From Pseudomonas viridiflava (GTDB lineage: Bacteria; Pseudomonadota; Gammaproteobacteria; Pseudomonadales; Pseudomonadaceae): DNA of 64,000 nt. Position numbers and translations under genes: made by a program. The stretch is taken from positions 682,001 to 746,000 of the forward strand of contig UVIF01000023.1 in the NCBI GenBank assembly GCA_900596015.1, given 5' to 3'. The notes under the pieces are model-generated. The model was not told where the DNA came from. It did not search any database and saw only the letters and a list, made by a program, of their open reading frames with translations. Numbering within the stretch: position 1 is the first letter of the stretch; every line of letters starts with the position of its first letter. This document shows positions 56,841 through 64,000 of this stretch, piece by piece.

Positions 56841-58317
56841 AACCGCCATCGTCATCGGCGCAGGCTTCGGCGGCCTGGCCCTGGCGATCCGTCTGCAGGC
56901 CGCAGGCATCCATACCACCCTGCTGGAGAAGCGTGACCAGCCCGGAGGCCGAGCCTATGTCTACCGTGACCAGGGCTTTACCTTCGACGCCGGCCCGACC
57001 GTGATCACCGACCCTTCGGCCATCGAAGAGTTGTTCACCCTCAGTGGCAAGCGCATGGCCGACTACGTCGATCTGCTGCCGGTCAAGCCGTTCTACCGGC
57101 TGTGCTGGGAAGACGGCACGAAGTTCGATTATGCCAACGATCAGGCCGAACTGGATCGACAGATCCATGCCCTGAATCCCCCGGACGTCGCCGGCTACCA
57201 ACGCTTTCTGGCCTACTCGCAGGCGGTGTTCAAGGAAGGCTATCTCAAGCTGGGAGCGGTGCCTTTCCTGTCATTCCGCGACATGCTCCAGGCGGGCCCG
57301 CAACTGGCTCGGTTGCAGGCGTGGCGCAGCGTCTACTCGATGGTGGCAAGCTTCATCGAGCACGATCAGTTGCGCCAGGCATTCTCGTTCCACTCACTGC
57401 TGGTGGGCGGCAACCCGTTCGCGACCTCGTCCATCTATACCCTGATCCATGCCCTGGAGCGCGAATGGGGCGTGTGGTTCCCAAAGGGCGGCACCGGAGC
57501 GCTGGTGCAAGGCATGGTCAAGCTGTTCCAGGACCTGGGCGGCACCGTGGAGCTGAATGCCGAAGTGGCGAGGATCGACGTCGAAAACGATCGGGCCACG
57601 GTAGTGCATGCGCGCGACGGTCGCAGCTGGCGGGCCGACTGCCTGGCCTCCAACGCCGACGTCGTGCATACCTACGCCGACCTGCTGGGCGAACACCCGC
57701 GCGGTCGACGTGAGGGCAAGCGCCTGAAGGGCAAGCGCTTCAGCAATTCGCTGTTCGTCATCCATTTCGGTCTGAAGCGCCCGCAACCGCAGTTGCAACA
57801 CCATACGGTGTGCTTCGGTGCGCGTTACCAGGCGCTGATCCACGAGATTTTCAACGGCGCCGAACTGGCGACGGATTTCTCCCTCTACCTGCACGCGCCC
57901 TGCGTCACCGACCCCAGCCTGGCGCCACCGGGCTGTTCGAGTCACTACGTATTGTCACCGGTTCCGCACCTGGGCAATGCCGCCATCGACTGGTCGGTAC
58001 AGGGCCCGCTGTACCGCGACCGGATCTTCGAATACCTGGAAGAGCACTACATCCCCGGCTTGCGCGAAGATCTGGTCACCTGCCGTATCTTCACCCCCGA
58101 TGATTTCCAGACCGAACTCAATGCGCACCTGGGTTCGGCATTTTCGCTTGAGCCGGTGTTGCAGCAGAGTGCCTGGTTCCGTCCGCACAACCGCGATGCG
58201 CAATTGAGCAACGTGTACCTGGTGGGCGCCGGCACCCATCCCGGCGCTGGCGTGCCGGGCGTGATCGGCTCGGCCAAGGCGACCGCCGGGCTGATGATCG
58301 CGGACCTGCATTCATGA
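56827..58317 (+). CDS. crtI: Phytoene desaturase (lycopene-forming)
   Basis: This 496-residue FAD enzyme carries out four desaturations from phytoene to lycopene. IVIGAGFGGLALAIRLQAAGI gives the Rossmann motif, followed by LEKRDQPGGRAY and the C-terminal AGTHPGAGVPGVIGSAKATAGL characteristic of CrtI. The ATG at 56827 overlaps crtY by 14 bases; crtB starts inside its stop. Confidence 0.95.
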   Translation: MNPAKTAIVIGAGFGGLALAIRLQAAGIHTTLLEKRDQPGGRAYVYRDQGFTFDAGPTVITDPSAIEELFTLSGKRMADYVDLLPVKPFYRLCWEDGTKFDYANDQAELDRQIHALNPPDVAGYQRFLAYSQAVFKEGYLKLGAVPFLSFRDMLQAGPQLARLQAWRSVYSMVASFIEHDQLRQAFSFHSLLVGGNPFATSSIYTLIHALEREWGVWFPKGGTGALVQGMVKLFQDLGGTVELNAEVARIDVENDRATVVHARDGRSWRADCLASNADVVHTYADLLGEHPRGRREGKRLKGKRFSNSLFVIHFGLKRPQPQLQHHTVCFGARYQALIHEIFNGAELATDFSLYLHAPCVTDPSLAPPGCSSHYVLSPVPHLGNAAIDWSVQGPLYRDRIFEYLEEHYIPGLREDLVTCRIFTPDDFQTELNAHLGSAFSLEPVLQQSAWFRPHNRDAQLSNVYLVGAGTHPGAGVPGVIGSAKATAGLMIADLHS

Positions 58318-59312
58318 GCACGCCGGCGCCGGATCCGGCACTGCGCGAACATGCCGAGCGGAGCATCGCCGTGGGTTCGAAAAGCTTCGCTGCCGCCGCC
58401 AAGCTGTTCGACGAACGTACGCGGCGCAGTGCGGTGATGCTGTACGCCTGGTGCCGCCACTGCGACGATGTGATCGACGGGCAACAGGCCGGTCACGACG
58501 CGGTACCGATCAGCCCTGAGCAAGCGCAGCGTCGGCTGGCCCTGCTGCAGGCCCAGACCCATGCGGTGTATGCCGGGGAGCCTGCGAGCGAGCCGGCGTT
58601 TGCCGCGTTTGCCGAAGTCGTGCGCGAGCACGGCATTCCCGAGCACAACGCGATGGAACACCTGGCCGGGTTCGAAATGGACGTGGTGGACCGCCGCTAT
58701 CACACCCAGGACGACACGCTGCAGTACTGCTATCACGTGGCTGGCGTGGTCGGTCTGATGATGGCGCGGGTGATGGGCACTGACGATCCACGTACCTTGG
58801 ATCGGGCCTGTGACCTGGGGCTGGCGTTTCAGCTGACCAATATTGCCCGCGACATTGTCGAGGACGCGCGGGTCGGTCGCTGCTATCTGCCGGCACAGTG
58901 GCTGAATGAGTTGAACATTCCGCTCCAGGATCTGGCGGCGCCGGAGCATCGCCCAGCGGTCGCGGTACTAGCCCGGCGCCTGGTCGACCTGGCCGAACCC
59001 TACTATGCCAGCGCCCAGGCGGGACTGGCGGCCCTGCCCTGGCGCTCGGCCTGGGCCGTGGCAACCGCTGCCGCCGTTTACCGACAGATCGGCGTGAAGG
59101 TGGTTGCAGCGGGCAGCCATGCCTGGGATGCGCGCGTCTCAACCTCGAAGGCGGAAAAGCTGACGGCCGTCAGTCAGGGCGGCTGGCGCGCCGTCAGCGC
59201 TCGCTGGCGGCAGTGGCCGCAGCGCCCTGCGCAGCTGTGGAGTCGGCCTCATCCGCCTTGCGCAGCGGCCCCTGGTGCAACGCGCGAAGCTGAGCACGCA
59301 GACGCGTCGTAG
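58314..59312 (+). CDS. crtB: Phytoene synthase
   Basis: This 332-residue enzyme joins two geranylgeranyl diphosphates head to head. The first substrate-binding Asp motif is CRHCDDVIDG and the second LTNIARDIVEDARVGRCYLP. The ATG overlaps the crtI stop. The last 119 bases (C-terminal ~39 codons) lie opposite the crtZ coding region, a convergent overlap. Length is slightly above the usual ~310. Confidence 0.95.
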   Translation: MSTPAPDPALREHAERSIAVGSKSFAAAAKLFDERTRRSAVMLYAWCRHCDDVIDGQQAGHDAVPISPEQAQRRLALLQAQTHAVYAGEPASEPAFAAFAEVVREHGIPEHNAMEHLAGFEMDVVDRRYHTQDDTLQYCYHVAGVVGLMMARVMGTDDPRTLDRACDLGLAFQLTNIARDIVEDARVGRCYLPAQWLNELNIPLQDLAAPEHRPAVAVLARRLVDLAEPYYASAQAGLAALPWRSAWAVATAAAVYRQIGVKVVAAGSHAWDARVSTSKAEKLTAVSQGGWRAVSARWRQWPQRPAQLWSRPHPPCAAAPGATREAEHADAS

Positions 59313-59730
59313 AGGGCGCGAACAGAAAGCCGAAGGATACGCAGCGCTCCTTGCCCTCTACTGCGTGGTGCATCAAATGCGCCTGATAGAGGCGCTTGAG
59401 GTACCCGCGGCGCGGCACCAGGTGAAACGGCCAGCGCCGATGCACCAGACCATCGTGGACCACGAAATACAAGGCGCCGTAGGCAGTCATGCCGGCGCCG
59501 ATCCATTCCAGCGGATGCAGGCCCTGGGTCCCCAGGGCAATCAGCACGATCGCAAGCCCTGCGAACACCACCGCGTACAGGTCGTTCTTCTCGAACCAGC
59601 CGGTGCGCGGCTCGTGATGGGAGCGATGCCAACCCCAGCCCCAGCCATGCATGAGGTACTTGTGGGCCAGGTAGGCAACGCCTTCCATGGCCGCCAGAGT
59701 GATGAAAAAAACCAGGCTGTTGAGGATCAC
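59194..59730 (-). CDS. crtZ: Beta-carotene 3-hydroxylase
   Basis: This is a 178-residue di-iron membrane hydroxylase turning beta-carotene into zeaxanthin. The four His boxes are HKYLMH, HRSHH, HDGLVH and HLMHH, with hydrophobic helices between. GTG 59730 is preferred because GAGAG lies before it and because the known CrtZ beginning is close to ILNSLVFF; an ATG at 59763 would add 11 residues. The 3' end overlaps crtB by 119 bases on the opposite strand. Confidence 0.94.
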   Translation of the reverse strand: MILNSLVFFITLAAMEGVAYLAHKYLMHGWGWGWHRSHHEPRTGWFEKNDLYAVVFAGLAIVLIALGTQGLHPLEWIGAGMTAYGALYFVVHDGLVHRRWPFHLVPRRGYLKRLYQAHLMHHAVEGKERCVSFGFLFAPSTTRLRAQLRALHQGPLRKADEADSTAAQGAAATAASER

Positions 59731-59807
59731 TGCTGCTCTCTGCCAAGACGGGTAGGCCACCATCTTAACGCAACCGGCGCGACCCTGGCCGGCTGCTCAT
59801 CGCCTGG

Positions 59808-62003
59808 CTAGCGCAAGCTCCAGGAAAAGCCGGCGTAGACACCCAGCCCATCGCCGGGGGTCGAGCGCGCCACGTCACGGCCCTGATCGTCGTAGCCCGG
59901 AGTGACGGTGCTGGCATAGCGTTTGTTGGTCAGGTTGCGAACGTCCAGCCAGGTCTGCCAGGTGTCGTCCTGCGCGGCGTAGCCGAGGCTGGCACCGAGC
60001 AGCGTGTAGGGCGCCGCGTAATAGGAGTTGGCGTAGTCCACGGCGATGCGCGATGCGTGCTGCACGTTGAGGCCGGTGTACACGCCGCTGGGGTGGTCAT
60101 AGCGCAATTCGGCCTGGTAGTAATGCTCGGGCAAACCCGGCAGACGGTTGTCGCCGAAACGCGCATCGTCCCGGTAGTGGAAGTCGCTGTAGGTATAGGT
60201 TTGCCGCAGTGCCAGGCGACCGGCCTGGCGGCCGTCCCACAAAGGGCTGTCCAACGCCAGCTCGACACCTTGATGCACCGTGGGGCTGGCATTGGCCTCG
60301 CCAATCACCTGCGAGCGCGTGGCCGTGGCCGCCTGGGTCTCGACGCTGAGCAGTTCGTGGCGCACCTGCGAGTAATACCAGGCCAGGTCCCATTGACCGA
60401 ACCAGGCCTCCCCTCGCCCGCCCAGTTCCAGAGTGGTCGCACTCTGGTTGTCGAGTTCGACGCCGTTGCTCTGCAAACCCGTGGCCGCACCGCTGCCCGG
60501 CGCGAAGTAGCGGTTGGAGCCCCAGATCAGCGACCATGGGTGCGGCGGTTCCACCGAACGGCTGAGGTTGCCGAACACCTGCAATTGCGGGCTGTAGTCG
60601 TAGCGCAGGCCCAGCCGTGGCGCGTAGTCCCAGGCGTGCAGGCTGACGCGGTCGTTGGTCACCGGATAGCTGACTTCCGTCTCGCGGCGCGTGTACAGCG
60701 CGGCCAACCCACTGGTCAGCCAGAGGTCCGGCAGCAGCTCCAGTTCGTTGCTGAAATACAGCGTATGGTCGGAGCCCTGGTAGCTGTAATCGCGGGTGCG
60801 CGTACCAGGTGCGTACCCGGCCGTGTTGCCGACGGGCACGCGGACGAATTCCGACACGCCGGAATTGGGCAGCGCCTTGGTGCTGCGCCACCCGACTGTG
60901 GTCTTGCTGGCATGCCCGAGCAGGACGTCCTGGCGCACATAGTTCAACGTACCGCTGACATCGGTGTAGGCCACCTTCATGCGATTGGTGCCTTCGCGCA
61001 GGTCCATCGGGTAGTCGTGATAGACCAGCCCGGCTTCCAGGCGAGCATCGTCATCCAGGTGCCAGGTGGTCTTGTTGGCCAGCCAGGTACTGCCCGGCTG
61101 GATGCGCTTGGAGTCGCGCGCCAGGTTCAAACCATTGGCCGCGCGAGGATCGTGGGCCACCTGCGCACGGGTCAGTCTGCCGGGCGTGTCGTTGTCGGTC
61201 TCGCGGTAGCGGAAGAAAAACCGGGTCTCCAACTGCGGGCTGAAGCGATAGCCGAAGTTGCCTGCGGCGCCACGGCTGCCGCCGGCGCTCTGGTCCTGGA
61301 AGCCGTCGTAGCTGGAATCGGTCACGCTGAAATAATAGTCGGCATCCCCCAGCACCTGGCCGGAACTGACCTGGCGCTTGCTATAGCCATGGCTGCCCAC
61401 TTCGTAGCGCAGCTGCAATCTGGCAGCGTCGTAGCCGGTGCGCGTGACATAGTTGATAGCGCCGCCCAAGGCCAGCGCGCCGCGGTCGAAACCGTTGGCC
61501 CCGCGCAGCACCTCGACACGGCTCAGCCACAGCGGTTCGAGCAACTCATAGGGCGTACCGCCGGGGCCGGTCAGCGGCAGGCCGTCGAACATCTGGTATA
61601 GCCCCGAAGAATGCGCGCCGGGACCTCGGTTGATGCCTGAACCGCGGATGGAGATTTTCGCACCTTCGTTGTTGGCAGCGCGGGCATAGATGCCTGCCTG
61701 ATTCCTGAACAGGTCTTCGTTGCCCGCCAGCCGGCCGCGTCCGGTTGAGGTGGTGTCGATGATGTTGGTACCGCCCGGTACCGAGTGCAATGCCAGCCCC
61801 GCCTCGTCCAGCTCGCTCAAGCGGGCCTCGCTGACCTCGACAGCCGGCAACTCCATGACTGGGGCCGCGACGGCGCACGCAGGTACGCCGAACACGGCTG
61901 CCAGGCCCAAGGCGGGCCATCGGGGCGAGCGAGGCATGGCAATCGAAGGCAGGCAGTGGAGACGGCCCCCGACAGGAAGACGGGGCACAGAGGGTTGCGG
62001 CAT
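59808..62003 (-). CDS. TonB-dependent outer-membrane receptor
   Basis: The protein has 731 residues. A signal peptide is followed by a TonB-box-like region, a plug domain (NIIDTTSTGRGRLAGNEDLFRNQAG, then IRGSGINRG and GLPLTGPGGTP) and a 22-strand beta-barrel ending in aromatic FSWSLR. It resembles FecA-like receptors of Pseudomonas. AAGGA precedes the ATG at 62003; the longer frame to 62120 has no signal. Ligand unknown. It stands 77 bases from crtZ on the same strand but encodes no carotenoid function I can see. Confidence 0.9.
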   Translation of the reverse strand: MPQPSVPRLPVGGRLHCLPSIAMPRSPRWPALGLAAVFGVPACAVAAPVMELPAVEVSEARLSELDEAGLALHSVPGGTNIIDTTSTGRGRLAGNEDLFRNQAGIYARAANNEGAKISIRGSGINRGPGAHSSGLYQMFDGLPLTGPGGTPYELLEPLWLSRVEVLRGANGFDRGALALGGAINYVTRTGYDAARLQLRYEVGSHGYSKRQVSSGQVLGDADYYFSVTDSSYDGFQDQSAGGSRGAAGNFGYRFSPQLETRFFFRYRETDNDTPGRLTRAQVAHDPRAANGLNLARDSKRIQPGSTWLANKTTWHLDDDARLEAGLVYHDYPMDLREGTNRMKVAYTDVSGTLNYVRQDVLLGHASKTTVGWRSTKALPNSGVSEFVRVPVGNTAGYAPGTRTRDYSYQGSDHTLYFSNELELLPDLWLTSGLAALYTRRETEVSYPVTNDRVSLHAWDYAPRLGLRYDYSPQLQVFGNLSRSVEPPHPWSLIWGSNRYFAPGSGAATGLQSNGVELDNQSATTLELGGRGEAWFGQWDLAWYYSQVRHELLSVETQAATATRSQVIGEANASPTVHQGVELALDSPLWDGRQAGRLALRQTYTYSDFHYRDDARFGDNRLPGLPEHYYQAELRYDHPSGVYTGLNVQHASRIAVDYANSYYAAPYTLLGASLGYAAQDDTWQTWLDVRNLTNKRYASTVTPGYDDQGRDVARSTPGDGLGVYAGFSWSLR

Positions 62004-62145
62004 GGAACGGATCCTTGAAGAGCGGTATACCCGAGAACGGTTCGGGTCTGGCAAGCAGAGCGGTCCCAGCCTCGGGCTCGTTGGGGAGGATTGACGCTCG
62101 TGATGGCCCAATGAGCACATCGATGGGTGAAAAGCCGCGCAGCGG

Positions 62146-62355
62146 TCAGACTTCGCTGCGCAGTTCCTCGAGATAGCGGGTGCCGCGCACGGTGAGGGCC
62201 AGCCGCGTCCGGCTATCTGGGGTGACCGTGGTCACCACGTAACCGACCAGCAGCAAAGCGCGCAGGGCGAAACCGTCCTCGCTGCCGAATGCCTGCCATT
62301 GGGCGCTCTCTATCAGCGTCAGCAACCGCTTGTAGTTAGCCTGGTCTTCCGTCAT
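62146..62355 (-). CDS. Small hypothetical protein
   Basis: The protein has 69 residues. LLTLIESAQWQAFGSEDGFALRAL then VVTTVTPDSRTRLALTVRGTRYLEEL. It looks like a single winged-helix-like unit and may be conserved among pseudomonads. It is 143 bases upstream of the TonB receptor in the same orientation. No function assigned. Confidence 0.55.
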   Translation of the reverse strand: MTEDQANYKRLLTLIESAQWQAFGSEDGFALRALLLVGYVVTTVTPDSRTRLALTVRGTRYLEELRSEV

Positions 62356-62604
62356 CAGTACCCAGCCTCCGTCGCATCCATTGCACGTGCGGCCAGCTTA
62401 CTCAAAAGCATCGACCAGGGCACAGGAAAAAGCATGCCGGGCGTCTTCGAGCATGGAAGTGGCGGCTGCGGCCGGGCGGTGAAAAAACTAATGGCAGCAG
62501 GGAGGCGGTTTCGGCCAACATCAGCTATAGCTTTTTACAGCCCCGGGCGATTTCTGCCGGTTTCTTCCCCCTGCCTTATCGACATCGACCGTTAGGGTGA
62601 CTCC

Positions 62605-62865
62605 ATGGCTTCCATCGAAGCGGTACTAGCAGGGCTCGACCCGCCCTTGAAACATGAAACCCACATGGAGGAAGGGCTGCTCAACCTGACCCTGATCGAC
62701 CCCAATGTGCCCGCGCAAGTGATGCGCAGCCTGGCGCCTCATGAATACAAGGACAGCACCACGTTTCGCCTGCTGGTGTTGTATGCGGTCAACGAAATCC
62801 GTGGCAAGGGCTCCCATGCGCCACTGGAAGTGATGCCCGCCATGGAATGGGACTCGCACACCTGA
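62605..62865 (+). CDS. Small hypothetical protein
   Basis: The protein has 86 residues, soluble, mostly helical, with the regular LDPPLKHETHMEEGLLNLTLI pattern. I do not recognise the family. It lies in an otherwise sparse region; reading frame and codon choice fit the chromosome. Confidence 0.55.
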   Translation: MASIEAVLAGLDPPLKHETHMEEGLLNLTLIDPNVPAQVMRSLAPHEYKDSTTFRLLVLYAVNEIRGKGSHAPLEVMPAMEWDSHT

Positions 62866-62971
62866 TTGCAGAGAGCTTGCCAGGCCAGCGACAACTCGTC
62901 GCTGTGCTGCACATTTTCTGAATCTTTCCTGCGTATCACAACTCAATGATGAGTCAACGCAGGAGATCACC

Positions 62972-63238
62972 ATGCCGAACCCAACACTGTTCATCATTGA
63001 CTACCGGCTCCATGGAGCGGAAAAGTCGTTCATCATCCGTCTACCTACTCTGAACAATGCCGATGCCTGGCATTGGGCAAGTTGTGATGCAGGGGTCGGT
63101 GTCATCCCCAAGTTCGGCCGCGAACGGGTGCAGAAAGTCAGCAAGCCCAAGGCCGAGCAATATGGCATTACCGATGTACGCTGGAGGCCGTCCGGCCAGC
63201 AGGCACGTGAACAACTGGGAATCGAAACGGCTCATTGA
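62972..63238 (+). CDS. DUF6555 family protein
   Basis: The protein has 88 residues. FIIDYRLHGAEKSFIIRLPTL, then ADAWHWASCDAGVGVIPKFGR and VSKPKAEQYGITDVRWRP. This set of conserved aromatic and Gly positions is DUF6555 as I recall it from Pseudomonas genomes. GGAGATCACC precedes the ATG. No enzymatic motif; function unknown. Confidence 0.72.
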   Translation: MPNPTLFIIDYRLHGAEKSFIIRLPTLNNADAWHWASCDAGVGVIPKFGRERVQKVSKPKAEQYGITDVRWRPSGQQAREQLGIETAH

Positions 63239-63320
63239 GCCGTCTGATCTCCGCTTTGCTGCGCCGCCTTCGTTTCATCCGTTGTTGCAGGACCATGCCG
63301 GGGGTCGCCCACGCAACCCT

Positions 63321-63364
63321 CGCAGTTAATCCTTTTCGCAGCCAATCCCCTCCGCAGTCAATCC
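63321..63364. repeat. Three 12-bp direct repeats at 16-bp spacing
   Basis: CGCAGTTAATCC, CGCAGCCAATCC and CGCAGTCAATCC start at 63321, 63337 and 63353. They lie in the 264-base gap upstream of the alcohol dehydrogenase gene. The regular spacing suggests repeated protein contacts, but the gap is long and only 10 of 12 bases match, so chance or recent duplication is possible. Confidence 0.4.
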
Positions 63365-63502
63365 TAAGTTCCCCTCGCCGCTCCTCGCTCATTCATCGAA
63401 TATCGCAATGATTCGCGATTCCGCTGAGCACATCCGCTTGAACTTCCCGGTTTTCGTATCCCTCTGCTGATAACCCCCCCTGAACAAGAGGCTACGAAGA
63501 AC

Positions 63503-64000
63503 ATGAGAGCACTTACCTACCACGGCGCTCACGACGTCAAGGTCGACACCGTTCCCGACCCCCAGCTGCAGGATGCCGACGATATCATTCTGCGCGTCAC
63601 GGCCACCGCCATCTGCGGCTCGGACCTGCACCTGTACCGCGGCAAGATACCCACGGTCGAACACGGCGACATCTTCGGCCACGAGTTCATGGGTGTGGTC
63701 GAGGAAGTCGGCACCGGAGTCACTGCCGTCAGCCCCGGCGACCGGGTGGTTATCCCCTTCGTGATTGCCTGTGGCAGCTGTTTCTTCTGCAATCTCGACC
63801 AATTCGCCGCATGCGAGACGACCAATACCGGCCGCGGGGCGATTATGAACAAGAAGTCGATTCCACCGGGGGCGGCATTGTTCGGCTTCAGTCACCTTTA
63901 TGGCGGTGTGCCTGGCGGGCAAGCCGAATACGTGCGCGTACCGAAGGCCAACACCGGTCCGTTCAAGGTGCCAGGCACACTTGCCGACGAGAAGGTACTG
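63503..64000 (+). CDS. Zinc-dependent alcohol dehydrogenase (partial)
   Basis: The first 166 codons lie inside the window; the gene runs off the right edge. CGSDLHLYRGKIP, GHEFMGVVEEVG and the structural-zinc cysteines CGSCFFCNLDQFAAC, as well as the catalytic Cys and His, are typical of the medium-chain zinc dehydrogenases resembling glutathione-independent formaldehyde dehydrogenase. The Rossmann domain lies outside. The ATG at 63503 has only a weak ribosome-binding site. Confidence 0.9.
   Translation, partial: MRALTYHGAHDVKVDTVPDPQLQDADDIILRVTATAICGSDLHLYRGKIPTVEHGDIFGHEFMGVVEEVGTGVTAVSPGDRVVIPFVIACGSCFFCNLDQFAACETTNTGRGAIMNKKSIPPGAALFGFSHLYGGVPGGQAEYVRVPKANTGPFKVPGTLADEKVL

Overview
The window looks like a chromosomal segment of a Pseudomonas (gamma-proteobacterium, high GC). 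The signs are the gacA-uvrC-pgsA-tRNA-Gly-tRNA-Cys order, a gacA with a TTG start, MexEF-OprN-type efflux genes, DUF6555 and DUF1654 genes, and several Pseudomonas-style REP palindromes. The carotenoid cluster points to a yellow-pigmented, probably plant- or environment-associated species; I cannot name it from sequence alone.

Positions 1 to about 11,110 are one end of a prophage or related integrative element. It has a tyrosine integrase facing tRNA-Cys, a DUF4224 excisionase-like gene, a C5-cytosine and a beta-class amino-methyltransferase, a DUF2303 gene, an excalibur protein, a LexA-type DNA-binding-domain protein, a DUF1654 gene under a perfect LexA box, and an AT-rich reverse-strand gene that looks like cargo. 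Structural genes and the other attachment site lie left of the window.

From 11,161 to 22,000 is core chromosome: tRNA-Cys, tRNA-Gly, pgsA, uvrC and gacA on the minus strand, then an orphan pair of phage-type regulators, a GNAT, and a DAHP synthase behind an aromatic-codon leader peptide with a terminator/antiterminator. A small lipoprotein, a CSS-EAL phosphodiesterase, rarD and a TerC/CBS/CorC protein follow. Positions 22,165-27,995 encode a complete tripartite RND pump.

Positions 28,100-52,090 hold metabolic and accessory genes. They include a fused EgtB-EgtD ergothioneine enzyme, LigD, the urate-to-glyoxylate genes uraH/puuE/uraD/alc/allA, a pqiA-pqiA-pqiB-pqiC operon, and a fused PhnN + AMP-phosphorylase-like enzyme that could turn nucleoside monophosphates into PRPP. 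An MFS transporter, an SsuABC-like importer and an SDR follow. REP/REPIN palindromes sit in four gaps.

Positions 52,222-59,730 are a carotenoid cluster: crtE on the minus strand, divergent from idi-crtX-crtY-crtI-crtB, with crtZ converging on and overlapping crtB. It should make zeaxanthin and its glucosides from IPP/DMAPP. A TonB-dependent receptor, three small conserved or hypothetical genes and the start of a zinc alcohol dehydrogenase complete the window. The strongest candidates for new biology are the PhnN/AMP-phosphorylase fusion, the DAHP synthase attenuator, the EgtB-EgtD fusion and the repeat-bearing phage C5-methyltransferase.
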